Shown piece after piece: positions 38,463 through 48,540 of a stretch of 64,000 bases of DNA. How positions within the stretch are numbered: the stretch's first letter is position 1; the number at the start of each line of letters is the position of its first letter. Below the pieces are notes generated by a model. The model made no database searches, was not told the DNA's origin, and saw nothing but the letters and a program-made list of their open reading frames with translations. The stretch spans positions 17,980,001 through 18,044,000 of the forward strand of contig OX637339.1 of the NCBI GenBank assembly GCA_951799405.1, written 5' to 3'. The translations under genes were made by a program, and so were the position numbers. This DNA comes from Agapetus fuscipes (Eukaryota > Arthropoda > Insecta > Trichoptera > Glossosomatidae).

Positions 38463-41281
38463 ACTGCTTGTATCAAAATCTGAGAGGTGTTTGTACTAAA
38501 GTGAGTGAGTTTTCCTCAATAGTACCAACCCTAGCATACGACATTCTCATTTTTACGGAGACTTGGCTTCACCCAAATATCCACACTGCTGAACTGGGGC
38601 TCTTCTCTTACACTACATACCGCCTGGACCGAAATGAACTCAATAGCACTAAAGTGAGAGGTGGTGGAGTGCTGATCTCAGTGAATAGAAATCTCAATTC
38701 CCGCAAACTCAAAACGATCAACTCTGATGTTGAACAAGTTTTTATCTTGGTGTCTTTTAGTGGTTTTAAAATGGTGTTGGGTACAGTGTATATTCCGCCC
38801 TCTGCTGATATAGCGGTCTATCGAAGTCATTGCGATGAGGTGGAGCGATTAAAGATTGCCTATCCGGACGCTAAATTTCTTATTGTGGGAGATTATAATC
38901 TTCCAAATATTAATTGGATGGAACTGGGATCGGACTCATCACCGAATCCTAATAGATGTAATTTAACTGAGCGTGAAAATACTGTATTTGATATGTCTCT
39001 TCTTCTAAACCTTAATCAAGTTAATAGAGTTAGAAATGCAGGTGATAGAATACTAGATCTAGTTTTTTGTAGTAATATGTCTGCAATTGTTAACGAATCA
39101 GTGGAAGCTGTTGTTCCTCCGGACAGTCACCATCCGATTTTGGATATTGTCATTGATATTACTAAACCGCAGGTCTGTAATGTTGACTCTCCAGAATCCT
39201 ATCGGAATTTTGTCAGGGCTAATTATGAAGGTGTAAACAAGTTTTTGTCTGAGGCCAATTGGTCATTCATCAATGCGAAAAATAATAATTTAGGCGAGAT
39301 GGTTGAGGAGTTTTACAGCATTCTGAATGGAGCCATTGATTTGTGTATACCAGTTACAAAAGTTAGAAAATCATCATTCCCTAAATGGTATAGCCGTGAT
39401 CTAATTGATTGTATATGTGAGAAGAAACTTGCTCATAAAAAGTACAAGGAGACCAGATTAGTGCCAGATTATGAGAATTTCAATTTTCACAGAAAGCAGT
39501 GTAAGAAAATCTTGGTAGCGTGTTATAATGAATATATTAATGGCATTGAAATGTCTGTTAGGTCTGATGTAAAAAAGATTTTCAATTATTCACGATCTCT
39601 CAAAAATGAGAGTCAGAAAACTATATCTCATAATAATGTGGGAGAAGTACCAAACCTATTTGCTACGTTTTTTAAAAGTGTTTTTACTACTGATAATACT
39701 GGTCAGTCCTTTGATTTCTCATCTCACATTGATTTTCAGCTCTCGAGCTTGTCATTTGAAGTGTCTGATGTTACATCAGGTATAAAATTAATGAAACCTT
39801 TAACTTGTCCTGGCCCTGATGGGGTTCCGGCATTTTTTTTAAAGAATTGTGCTTCTAGTTTGACACAACCTTTGTGCACTATTTTTAATTTATCTATATC
39901 TTCTGGATGCTTTCCACTTATCTGGAAGACATCCTACATCACTCCAATATTCAAAGGTAAGGATAGGAAGGATGTCACAAACTACAGACCTATTAACTTG
40001 CTCTCGGCTATTCCCAAACTGCTTGAAAAACTGATTTTATCGAAAATTGGATTTGTGGTCACTAGATCTTTAACTAATTGTCAACATGGCTTTTTACCCA
40101 ATAGATCTACGACCACTAATCTCATGTCTTATGAGAATTTTTTGTCGGGGGCTCTTGGTAGACGTAAACAGATCGATGTTATTTACACAGATTTCGCTAA
40201 AGCTTTTGATAGAGTTTCTCACAATATCTTGCTTACGAAGCTGGAAGCAATGGGAGTATCTGGTAGCTTTTTGTTGTGGATTAGGAGTTATATTATGAAT
40301 CGTTTCCTGATCGTGAAAATAAATAACTCTGAGTCTGATCCTTTTACACAAACTAGTGGTGTCCCACAGGGATCTCATCTTGGTCCGCTGCTATTTTTAT
40401 TATTCATTGACGATATTGTTAATGTTGTCCAGGACTGTAATGTACTTTTGTTTGCGGATGACATTAAAATTTTTCGTGAGATCGACTCAATCAACGATTG
40501 TATTAAACTACAATCGACACTTGATAGATTAAATAACTGGTGTTCACTTAATCATCTTAATCTTAATATATCCAAATGTCAAGTGATGCGTTTTTATAGA
40601 ATAAAAAACCCATTGATTAAAGATTATGTTATTAATCATAACTTATTAAATAATGTTTTAGTCATCTCTGACTTGGGGGTTCTGTTTGATCATAAACTCT
40701 CATTTGTCGCCCACATTAACGATATCCGCGCTAAAAGTATGAAAATGCTTGGCTTTGTTTTCCGAATTACCAAAGATTTCCGTGATTTACAAACAATAAA
40801 AATTCTTTATACTTCACTGGTCCGTAGCGTTTTAGAATACTGTTCTACCATCTGGTCTCCTCACTTCTCGGTCCATATTGACAATATTGAAAAAGTTCAT
40901 ACTAAATTTTTAAAAATCGTTAATTTTAAACTAAATATTCCTATTGCTAATTTTGACCCCATCTTCCTTAACTCCTTACTTAATTTAACTAGTTTGTCTA
41001 ATAGGAGAAAAATTATTGATTTACTCACACTCTATAAAATTAAGAAAGGTCTAATAGATTGCCCGATGTTGCTTGAAACTATTAATTTTTTTGTTCCGCG
41101 ACAGGGATCTCGTCAGATAGTTCCTTATCGCCCTGTAGCTTCCAATACAAATGCACAATATAACAGTTGCATAAATCGCCTTCAACGTAGTGGTAATACC
41201 TGTACACTGGACTTTGACCCACCCAACAATAACTTTGATAGGTATAGAGCTGGTCTGTTGAGGTACTTTTTGGATGAATAG
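38447..41281 (+). CDS. LINE ORF2: APE-type endonuclease plus reverse transcriptase
   Basis: Open frame of about 940 codons, stop TAG-type at 41279-41281. Numbered from the TTG at 38468, the endonuclease carries QNLRG (Asn4), TETWL (Glu31), VGDYNLPNINW (Asp142, Asn144) and DSHHP (219-223; the usual SDH reads SHH here). Reverse transcriptase motifs follow: CPGPDGVPAFFLKN, NYRPINLLSAIPKLLEKLI, YTDFAKAFDRV (about 573), SGVPQGSHLGPLLFLLFI (about 630) and the catalytic FADD (662-665), then LNISKCQVM and a thumb and C-terminal domain. It nicks target DNA and primes reverse transcription of the element RNA. No frameshift or stop was found, and all the RT aspartates are present. Translation presumably needs frameshifting or reinitiation. 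Confidence 0.92.
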   Translation, partial: QRHKLNCLYQNLRGVCTKVSEFSSIVPTLAYDILIFTETWLHPNIHTAELGLFSYTTYRLDRNELNSTKVRGGGVLISVNRNLNSRKLKTINSDVEQVFILVSFSGFKMVLGTVYIPPSADIAVYRSHCDEVERLKIAYPDAKFLIVGDYNLPNINWMELGSDSSPNPNRCNLTERENTVFDMSLLLNLNQVNRVRNAGDRILDLVFCSNMSAIVNESVEAVVPPDSHHPILDIVIDITKPQVCNVDSPESYRNFVRANYEGVNKFLSEANWSFINAKNNNLGEMVEEFYSILNGAIDLCIPVTKVRKSSFPKWYSRDLIDCICEKKLAHKKYKETRLVPDYENFNFHRKQCKKILVACYNEYINGIEMSVRSDVKKIFNYSRSLKNESQKTISHNNVGEVPNLFATFFKSVFTTDNTGQSFDFSSHIDFQLSSLSFEVSDVTSGIKLMKPLTCPGPDGVPAFFLKNCASSLTQPLCTIFNLSISSGCFPLIWKTSYITPIFKGKDRKDVTNYRPINLLSAIPKLLEKLILSKIGFVVTRSLTNCQHGFLPNRSTTTNLMSYENFLSGALGRRKQIDVIYTDFAKAFDRVSHNILLTKLEAMGVSGSFLLWIRSYIMNRFLIVKINNSESDPFTQTSGVPQGSHLGPLLFLLFIDDIVNVVQDCNVLLFADDIKIFREIDSINDCIKLQSTLDRLNNWCSLNHLNLNISKCQVMRFYRIKNPLIKDYVINHNLLNNVLVISDLGVLFDHKLSFVAHINDIRAKSMKMLGFVFRITKDFRDLQTIKILYTSLVRSVLEYCSTIWSPHFSVHIDNIEKVHTKFLKIVNFKLNIPIANFDPIFLNSLLNLTSLSNRRKIIDLLTLYKIKKGLIDCPMLLETINFFVPRQGSRQIVPYRPVASNTNAQYNSCINRLQRSGNTCTLDFDPPNNNFDRYRAGLLRYFLDE

Positions 41282-41734
41282 TGTTTTTATTTCTGTTGCT
41301 TGTATATTTCATTTGATTTTTGATTTATATTTTTTGATTTATATTTTTTCTCTAGATAGTAACTTTGATTTTTATTCTTATTTTTATATAGTTTTTGTTA
41401 TTGTGTTTATTTGTTTCATTTTACTTTCATATACTTTACATCTTTTTGGTATTTTTATGTATTTGTGTTATTTTTGAAACTATGTAACCATTTCATGTAA
41501 AAGGCACTAAGTGCCGTTAATAAATAAATAAATAAATAAATAAATAAATTAATACGTCAATGTGCGTATGAAAATATGTATACCGTTATCGTATCTACAT
41601 ATTATTATATACATGTGAAAAGAGAAGACCGAGAATAGTACAGCTCGATCAGAATGCTGAATTTGTGAATGAATGAGATGTAAATAGGTTTTTTTTTATT
41701 GAAAACGTGATACCTATAATAAATAATCTTAATT

Positions 41735-41945
41735 ACAAAAAAATTAAAATATTAAAGATTCATATTAAATGCATGCCCACAAACAGGCACGGGTAAGTTG
41801 GCACTTGCAAATGCAGAATGCTACATGTGTATTTACAAATTCAAATGAAAACCTCAATTGAACATAAGCTCTGCAACTTTTCCCGACCTTCCATTTCTTT
41901 ACAGTATGTGTGGTCAACCCCATACCAACCTCTAAGTCAAGAAAT
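41735..41945 (-). repeat. D repeat, reverse, hairpin region deleted
   Basis: TATTAAAGATTCATATTAAATG to CAACCTCTAAGTCAAG (first word shortened in use: ATTCATATTAAATGCATGCC). The GAAACAGGGG hairpin and GTTCACTTTGCC parts are missing. Confidence 0.75.
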
Positions 41946-41947
41946 TA

Positions 41948-42062
41948 TCAATTGATAATGTTAATCCATGTTTCTGGCCGGACAAAACAGGATGGTGAAT
42001 TGCATTCGTCTTCAACAATATATTTAAATAATAATAATGAAAATAAGAGTAAGTACGAATTT
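41948..42062 (+). mobile_element. SINE-C 3' part
   Basis: TTGATAATGTTAATCCATG, GGATGGTGAATTGCATTCG and an A/T end match the 3' part of the SINE-C copies. Confidence 0.55.
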
Positions 42063-42427
42063 GAGAATCTCAAACAAATTCACAAAAATAATCTCAAAGC
42101 AGTACACAATATTTTTGTCATTTTCCCTTATGCTTTCTTTGATTCGTCAAAACAGGTTTTTTTTTAAATGTAATTTCACAAAAACGTCATTGGTATAATC
42201 TCTCAAAAGAAAAACATGAAATGTTCAAACATATTTCCGGATAAAACGTACCTACCCAAAAATGTTCGCAAAAACATGACGTCACATCGCCTTTGACAGT
42301 AAAAAAAATACGTATATATTTGTGTATGAGAACAAGTATTTTCTGTATAAATAGAATTATCTTTAGATATATTTTTTAATGCTTTCCATGCCCTTATCTG
42401 TCATCAGAATTGATTCAAAAATAGAAT
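42063..42427. other. Unassigned AT-rich sequence
   Basis: No repeat or gene recognised. Confidence 0.35.
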
Positions 42428-42845
42428 GTTCTAATCTAATCTAATCTAAGCTGCAAAGATATATATCATTTAAGATTTATATTAAATGCATTCCCACTAG
42501 CAGACATGTATAATTTCGCGCTAGCACATGCCGCATGCGGACCTACAATATAAAAACCCAATCTCAAATGAACATAAGCCCTGCAACTCTTGCCGTCATT
42601 CCCTGAAACAGGGGTGACATTGCCAAAGTGAACCATTTTTTACAGTATGGGTGGTCAGCCGCATACCAACCTATAAGTCAAAGAACAAGGAATGTTCCAG
42701 ATTAAAAATGAAAAAATATCGTCCAAAACCAAACAGAAAACCAATTCTAATTTAAAAAAAAAACATATCTGCCAACATTAGAGATCAGCCACCATTACTT
42801 TCGGTCTTTACATACTTTTTTCATTTAATCCAGAGTCATCATACA
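42428..42845 (-). mobile_element. LINE-P 3' end with D tail
   Basis: D 42428-42685 (AATCTAATCTAATCTAAGC at left), spacer, then LINE-P C-terminal codons (KKVCKDRK-like, ending before CAGATATG) at about 42775-42840. Confidence 0.8.
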
Positions 42846-42864
42846 TTCTATATCTATATCTTTC

Positions 42865-43022
42865 TATAATCTAAGTTGCAAGGATATATGCATTCAAAGC
42901 TCTCAGATGTATGCCCACAAACAAACACGTGTAGTTCGCGCTTACAAATGCTGATTGTGTACTAACAAATAAAATCCAAACCTCAAACGAACAAAGGCCC
43001 TGCAACTCTTGCCGACATTCCC
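42865..43022 (-). repeat. D repeat, reverse, joined to a MITE-M relative
   Basis: CTATAATCTAAGTTGCAAGG to GCAACTCTTGCCGACATTCC. It stops where 43023-43085 begins. Confidence 0.78.
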
Positions 43023-43085
43023 TTACATTGCTCTTGTGAAATTACTACTGACGAACATAAGACAAACAAGCACTAAGAGAACGCA
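43023..43085 (+). mobile_element. MITE-M-like right end
   Basis: ACATTGCTCTTGTGAAATTA and AGACAAACAAGCACTAAGAG match the right end of the diverged relative at 50905-51092. Confidence 0.6.
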
Positions 43086-43488
43086 CTGTCAGTTTTGATT
43101 ATTACTCCACCATATGTTCAGAAAAGAATTTGTATTTTAAAACTCAGTACTCTCCTGTCCTCGTGTGTATGTTCGGCCGCTGAAAAGGCTTTTTTTGGCA
43201 TTTATTTTGTTGAAATTTGAATGCTATGGAAGATAATCGGCAAGCTGTGTTCTCTTTCCTTTTTCCATTTGGTTTCCAAAAAGAGGAGAGATGGATAAAG
43301 AGAGAGATGCCTTTAGAATATAAACAGATAAGGGATCTGTGAATCAAACAAATTAAACAGGACCCCTCAAAATGTGCGCTACACAGGCTTTTTGGAGGTC
43401 CAGTGGTGTTAAAACTGCAGGTAAAAATCTAATAACAGTTTAAATTTATCGTTTTTACACAAATTCAATTTTAAACTTTTATGAAAAA
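43086..43488. other. Unassigned sequence
   Basis: Nothing recognised. Confidence 0.35.
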
Positions 43489-43735
43489 TAGATTTGTGAA
43501 GGGGAATGCAATTCACCAAGCCTCGCCAGAAACCTGTATTAATATCATAAATTTTCATTCTTGTTCGTTTTAATTAATTAATAATTACCCAATAACATTT
43601 GTTGAACCAGGGTCAAAGTTATGGTCAAATGAGGCGGGGATAGAACCAACATTGTTTTATTCCAAACACGCTAGAAAGATCAGCCCACTTGGCCCCCTCG
43701 GCCATAACACCGACAAAAACCATCTATAGTATTTT
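43489..43735 (-). mobile_element. SINE-C, reverse
   Basis: GGGGAATGCAATTCACCAAG, TTGTTGAACCAGGGTCAAAG, then GAGGCGGGGATAGAACC (decayed box B) and CACTTGGCCCCCTCGGCCA (decayed head). Confidence 0.72.
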
Positions 43736-43741
43736 TGTATT

Positions 43742-43945
43742 TCGCTTGACTTATAGGTTGGTATGAGACTAATCACCCATACTGAATGAAATGGTTCACT
43801 CTGGCAATGTCACCCTGTTTCAGGGAAGTTCGGCAAGAGTTGCAGCGCTTTTGTTAATTTGAGTTTTTTTATGTTGTAAGTTCACATGCGGCATGTTTAA
43901 GCGCGAACTTATAATGTAATGTTTTACATCAACTTAGATTATAGA
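43742..43945 (+). repeat. D repeat, 3' part shortened
   Basis: TTCGCTTGACTTATAGGTTG to ACATCAACTTAGATTATAGA. The TGTCTGCTTGTGGGAATGC segment is missing. Confidence 0.8.
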
Positions 43946-43989
43946 TTAAATCGTAAAAAAAACATCACAGGTCTATTTGACTCGGGCCT

Positions 43990-44255
43990 TTAGCAACAGC
44001 AATCGCAACTAAGCTCAGCATTTAGTGCAACTTCTTATCGCGTTGCTCCTAAAGAAGTTATATGTTCTGCCGAGATAATGGCTCTCATTTCTTGTGAAGG
44101 CTGTGTAAATCATGCCGGTATTAGTTTTCTTTTGTGTGTAAAATCAACAAAAAAATGTGAAATCATTTCTTGCACCCTTAGTGTGGATTAAACCCTAGCC
44201 TTCTGGGATGAAACGCTAACATTCTTCCAACTGATCTATCGACTGGGACCAATTA
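43990..44255 (-). mobile_element. SINE-B, reverse, diverged
   Basis: ACTAAGCTCAGCATTTAGTG at the left; AACTGATCTATCGACTGGG (head) at the right; the middle is shortened. Confidence 0.75.
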
Positions 44256-44284
44256 AAAAAACCTGCCGTGGTATGTCACATTTT

Positions 44285-44368
44285 TTTCTATGCCATTTAA
44301 TATGCACATTAATCGAATCCACGACCTTCCGATTCCGAGTCTGAAATGTTAACCACTTGACTAAAAAG
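44285..44368 (-). mobile_element. SINE-A head fragment, reverse
   Basis: CATTAATCGAATCCACGACC to GTTAACCACTTGACTAAA. Confidence 0.65.
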
Positions 44369-44371
44369 AAA

Positions 44372-44985
44372 GTGTTTACCGTCAGATGCAGTTAAGACCC
44401 TAGCGGGCGCGTTTGTGGTGTCTCGGATGGACTATTGCTTAACGCTTTATAGTGGTCAACCAAAGAAGCAGTTCAATCGCTTTCAATCTGTGTTGAATTC
44501 GGCAGCAAGACTCATATTCGGGATACCCAAATTCGCTCACATCACTCCGCTTTTAAAAAACACTACATTGGCTTCGTTTCCCGGAGAGGGTGGTCTACCG
44601 TGTTTGTGTGATGGTATATAAAGCCATCAATGGCTTGGCTCCACCTTATCTGACTGACATGATTTTACCTGTTGAGATGGGTGTAAGGAGGCAGACACTC
44701 AGATCCGAATTTGGTTCAGCCACGCCGTCAGATTCGTACAAATTCCGGAGACCGCGCTTTCCGTGTTGCGGGTCCGGTGGAGTGGAATAGACTGCCATCC
44801 GGAGTGAAGAACTCCAAATCTGTGCGTGTATTTCGCGGAGCACTCAACACACACCTTTTTAGAAAGTCTTATCCATGATCGGAGAGGGCCTTTGAGGTGT
44901 GGCGCACACACAAAAACGGCGCTCTCTTATCATTTGTAATTTAAAATAAATAAGCCTGATATTATTAATATTATTATTAAAGATA
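44372..44985 (+). mobile_element. CR1/L2-like LINE 3' end whose 3' UTR matches the SINE-A tail
   Basis: Codons with two frameshifts: VVSRMDYCLTLYSGQPKKQF, VLNSAARLIFGIPKFAHIT, RVCVMVYKAINGLAPPYLTD, then VEWNRLPSGVKNSKSVRVFR and HLFRKSYP with stop at 44876-44878. The ~105-bp 3' UTR reads GAGAGGGCCTTTGAGGTGTG, CACACAAAAACGGCGCTC, AAATAAATAAGCCTGATATT and then (ATT)n. Position by position this is the last third of SINE-A. It therefore belongs to the LINE family most likely to supply SINE-A with its retrotransposition machinery. Confidence 0.85.
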
Positions 44986-44989
44986 GGTC

Positions 44990-45535
44990 AAAATAATGAT
45001 CTCTAATCTCCTCTGAATAGAAACATGAAGAAGCAGAAAAACGTTTTGACTCTTCTGTGGAATTATTTCCCCCTCAAAAAAAACATTCATCCCAAGTACA
45101 CCATTATGTTTTCAGTAAACTGAAAATAAAAACTCTACCAATAACACCCCATCGATTCCTCTCTCTCTCTCTCCTTCAATATATTTGCAACTATTCTCAT
45201 TTTAGTATAATGTATTTTCTTCGACGAAGTCTCTACTCGGCAAAGCTGCTTTTAAATGCACCCCCTCGCGAGGGGTTCTTAGAGAGGGGATGAGAGAGAA
45301 GCACCCCCCATCTTCAAAGGAAAGTCGAATGGCAAGGGAGATTGCAGGGTTGAGGAACGGTGGATGGTGCAGACATCAAAGGGGCTCGAATGCCATACCT
45401 CTTACGGGGTACACAGACTCTTAAAGTTTCAGTGAAATAAAGCGTCGCGTCGCTACGTCGATTTAGCAGCAATTATAAATTGTATTTGAGACTTTTGAAG
45501 TGTTTTTAATTTGTTGAAATTTTGATTCTGAACGA
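44990..45535. other. Unassigned sequence
   Basis: Contains (CT)n near 45160 and a C/G-rich segment near 45260-45320. No family named. Confidence 0.35.
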
Positions 45536-45539
45536 TGAT

Positions 45540-46215
45540 AATTTTGGGAATGTCACCCCTGTTTCATAAAGGGTTGGCAAGAGTTGCAGGGGCTTATAAT
45601 GATAATATTAGGATGGTTTATTTGGTGAGCGCTGTTTTTGTGTAAACATCTGAAGAGCCTTTTGCGAGCTTGGTCTTCGCCTTTGTCTTGGACCTGTTTA
45701 TTTGAGATTTGGGTCTCATTTTGTAAGAGCATATACAGCTTTTTTTAGAGCAAACTTACATGTGTCTGTTTTTGGGCTTTCATGAAATAATTAATTGTAA
45801 ATTTGTAGATGTCTTTGCTTCTTAGATTATATAATATATATACTATATAGAATGTCTCCCACGCTTCAAGGAAAGGCGGCAAAAGTTAAACATTTTAGAT
45901 TTGGGTTTCATTTGTAAGTACACGTTCAGCATTTGTAATGGAAGCGAAATTGTATGTTTGTTTCTATGGTTTCATGAAATTATGAATTTTTTATTTAAAT
46001 ACGTTTTTGCAACTTAGATTAGGTATATTGAAAAAAAATCACTAATGTTCCAGGGAAAGGTGCAAATGAAAGGTATTTTCATTTGAGATTTGGGTTTCAT
46101 TTTGTAAGAATACGTGTGTAATGCCAGTGAACTTACACGCGTTTACTTTTTTGGCTTGCATGAAATTATTAATCCTAAATGTCAGAATATATATTTGCAA
46201 CTATGATTATATATA
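45540..46215 (+). repeat. Three tandem diverged D repeats, first split by a SINE-A scrap
   Basis: Unit 1 45540-45840, unit 2 45850-46025, unit 3 46040-46215. Each runs from the hairpin region to GCAACTTAGATTA-type ends and shares TTTGGGTTTCATTTTGTAAG and CATGAAATTATTAAT variants found nowhere else. A reverse SINE-A 3' fragment (45598-45692: AGGATGGTTTATTTGGTGAG) interrupts unit 1. Confidence 0.75.
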
Positions 46216-46357
46216 AAGATTTTTGTGTGTAGGTCATTTTTCGTTCTCTGTACATCCTTGTCATGACCCGGAAGAATGTAGTAGAGTTCTGAAGAAGGTA
46301 CTCACAATTAAGTAACGAAACGTAAGCAAGAAAAAATAAGAAATAAGCAAGGGGTCG

Positions 46358-46775
46358 ATCTAATCTAATCTAATCTAAGTTGCAAAGATATGTTACATTG
46401 GAGATTCCCATTACATGCATTCCCACAACCAAGACACGTACAAGTTCGCGCTTGCACGTGCCTCATGTGAGCCTACAACAGAAAAACCAATCTCAAATGG
46501 ACATACACCCTGCAACTCTTGCCGTCCTTCCCTGTAACAGGGGTGACATTGGCAAAGTGAACCATTTTTACAGCATGGGTGGTCAGCCGCATACCAACCT
46601 ATAAGTCAAGGAATATACACGACAAATTACATTTTTTAAATCAATAAATAATAATATACATGGACATAAAAAACTTAAAAACATAAAACAAATTTCATTT
46701 TAATTAACCCTAGCCGCCAACATTACAGATCAACCGCCATTTCTTTCTGTCCTTACACACTTCTTTCATTCATAA
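46358..46775 (-). mobile_element. LINE-P 3' end with D tail
   Basis: D 46358-46612 (ATCTAATCTAATCTAAGTTG at left), spacer of about 90 bp, and LINE-P C-terminal codons MKEVCKDRKKWRLICNVGG at 46770-46707 on the minus strand. Confidence 0.85.
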
Positions 46776-47826
46776 AGGGTATCAAGACCCGAAATAACAA
46801 TTTGAAGCATCTAAATTTAAACACATTTTTGTCACTTGGATGTGTTATACGAGTAGAACCTGTATTACAAGATTTTAAATAAAAAATAAACGGTTGAAAC
46901 ATGATATTACCTTCAACACACATTCATTTCCTTCAATCGGAAGAATCTTGAGAAAATATATGTCCTAAAACTCGTGAAGAAAAAAAACAAAACATTTTAA
47001 TGTCAATTCTACGGAGTTTTAAATTACTCAAGGAGTCGCATTACCTCTGACTGGTCACCCACGGCACCGCTTCACCCCACCGCTTCGGTCGCGCTCGGCT
47101 GCACCCGAACGCGGGATCGTGAGAAACCCGAGCACCGTGACGGGGTTAAAGGGGCAGTCGTTGGCATGTTGAATAATTAAAAATAGTCTTACATGGTCAA
47201 CTTAAATATATTCTATTTCGTAGCGTAAAAAATCTGTTCTCCATGTTTAAAGTATTGTATTAATACTCAACCATCACGTAAATGGTAAAAAAAATACTGA
47301 AAATTAAAACATTCACTAGAGGTGCTCTTTTTTATACAATACACTTTTCAGTTTACACGATTTTCTAGTACTCAAACGTGGCTTATAATAAATTAATTTA
47401 ATTGGTTTCATACACTAGTTCTAATGATCTATTTAGTAATTATACTTATATTATATGTTGTACTTATTTTTTTTTTTAATTGCGCCTAAATGGGTTTCGC
47501 TTTAAAAACTGGAGCTATAGGTAAAGTCACACGCAATTTTTTTGTAATTTTTATGCGGTGTGAATTGCAAAAAGTCGTTAGCAATTTGCTTGTTATTTTT
47601 CATGCTTCAACTAGCCTAGTTTCTAGAAGCTTCCACATGTGTCAGGTCAAGAGTGGGAAGTAGACATGGTGAAGCGTGGTAGACTCGCTTCATAATAAAA
47701 CAAAGCACACTTTTAAAACAAACATAAAAATGGTGAATCAGTTCATCACTTTATCATCTCTCATTCCTTCAGTTTTCACCCAACTTTGTCTTTCATTTTT
47801 GACCGCTTTGTTTAATATTTAATTTC
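46776..47826. other. Unassigned sequence with one GC-rich island
   Basis: A GC-rich island at about 47040-47160 (CACCGCTTCACCCCACCGCT, GGGATCGTGAGAAACCCGAG) stands out in AT-rich DNA. It has no ORF and no second copy here. Confidence 0.35.
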
Positions 47827-47827
47827 A

Positions 47828-48068
47828 TGTCTTCTGGGCTGGCCACCAATGCTGTAGAAAATGGTTCACTTTGCCAATGTCTCCCCTGTTTCAGGGAAAG
47901 AAGGCAAGAGTTGCAGGGTGTACGTCCATTTGAGATTTGTTTTTTTTTTATTGTAGGTTCACATGCAGCAGTTGCAAGCGCAAACTTGTACGTGTCTGAT
48001 TGTGAGAATGAATATAATGTGAATTCCCAATGTAACATATCTTTGCAATTTAGATTAGATTAGATTAT
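47828..48068 (+). repeat. D repeat, 5' end lost, GATTA tail
   Basis: GGCTGGCCACCAATGCTGTA to GCAATTTAGATTAGATTAG. Confidence 0.85.
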
Positions 48069-48139
48069 GTAGCTACATCACCCTTTAACATGAATATCTG
48101 AAACCAACTTCTTCATTAGGTACCCAGATCTTACCAATT

Positions 48140-48516
48140 GCTATCGTTTTGTATCTCCTTGCCACCATTTTAGCATTTCATTTACCCATTTTGTCCAGGT
48201 TTTATCACCCCGATGTTTCGTTCCAATTCTCAATCCCGTGTATTTATCTAACACAACATTTCTCCTGTATTTACATGCATCACCATATTTTTAGCCACAC
48301 CATTCATCTCATATATTAGTATTCAACATGCGCTTGCCTGCCATCCCATTTCTTGGTTTATCTTTTGGACTGACACCATGAAACTTCAGTCTCTCAATCG
48401 TGCACAATGCAGAACCTTTGCAAAAAGACTTGGAATGACTCTTATTGACCATCTTACCAAACACCTCTACACTTCCATAACCATAGTTCAAGACTTCAGC
48501 ATCTTTTGACGTCACG
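48140..48516 (-). pseudogene. Unidentified coding relic upstream of exon 2
   Basis: The minus strand reads YVTSKDAEVLNYGYGSVEVF, GKMVNKSHSKSFCKGS, LCTIERLKFHGVSPKDKPRN and GMAGKRMLNTNI, then a stop. A second stretch, KYRRNVVLDKYTGLRIGTKH and RGDKTWTKWVNEMLKW, lies beyond a 24-bp direct repeat. The amino-acid composition looks genuinely protein-coding. I do not recognise the family; a decayed mobile-element ORF is most likely. Confidence 0.45.
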
Positions 48517-48540
48517 TATCTAACACAACATTTCTCCTGT
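48245..48540. repeat. 24-bp exact direct repeat bracketing 248 bp, next to the exon 2 acceptor
   Basis: Copies at 48245-48268 and 48517-48540 (first 20 bases TATCTAACACAACATTTCTC). The right copy leads straight into the polypyrimidine tract and AG of exon 2. Confidence 0.9.

Larger units (their letters stand above)
37482..41545 (+). mobile_element. Near-intact two-ORF non-LTR retrotransposon
   Basis: About 4.06 kb: a 5' UTR of ~275 bp, ORF1, ORF2, a 3' UTR of ~230 bp containing GGCACTAAGTGCC, and a (TAAA)n tail. Candidate target duplication AAATCAATACGT (37470-37481) and AAATTAATACGT (41546-41557), 11 of 12 identical. Both ORFs are uninterrupted, in strong contrast to every other LINE here, so the insertion looks recent. 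The motif set places it in the broad jockey/CR1 group; the exact clade is not resolved. Confidence 0.9.
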
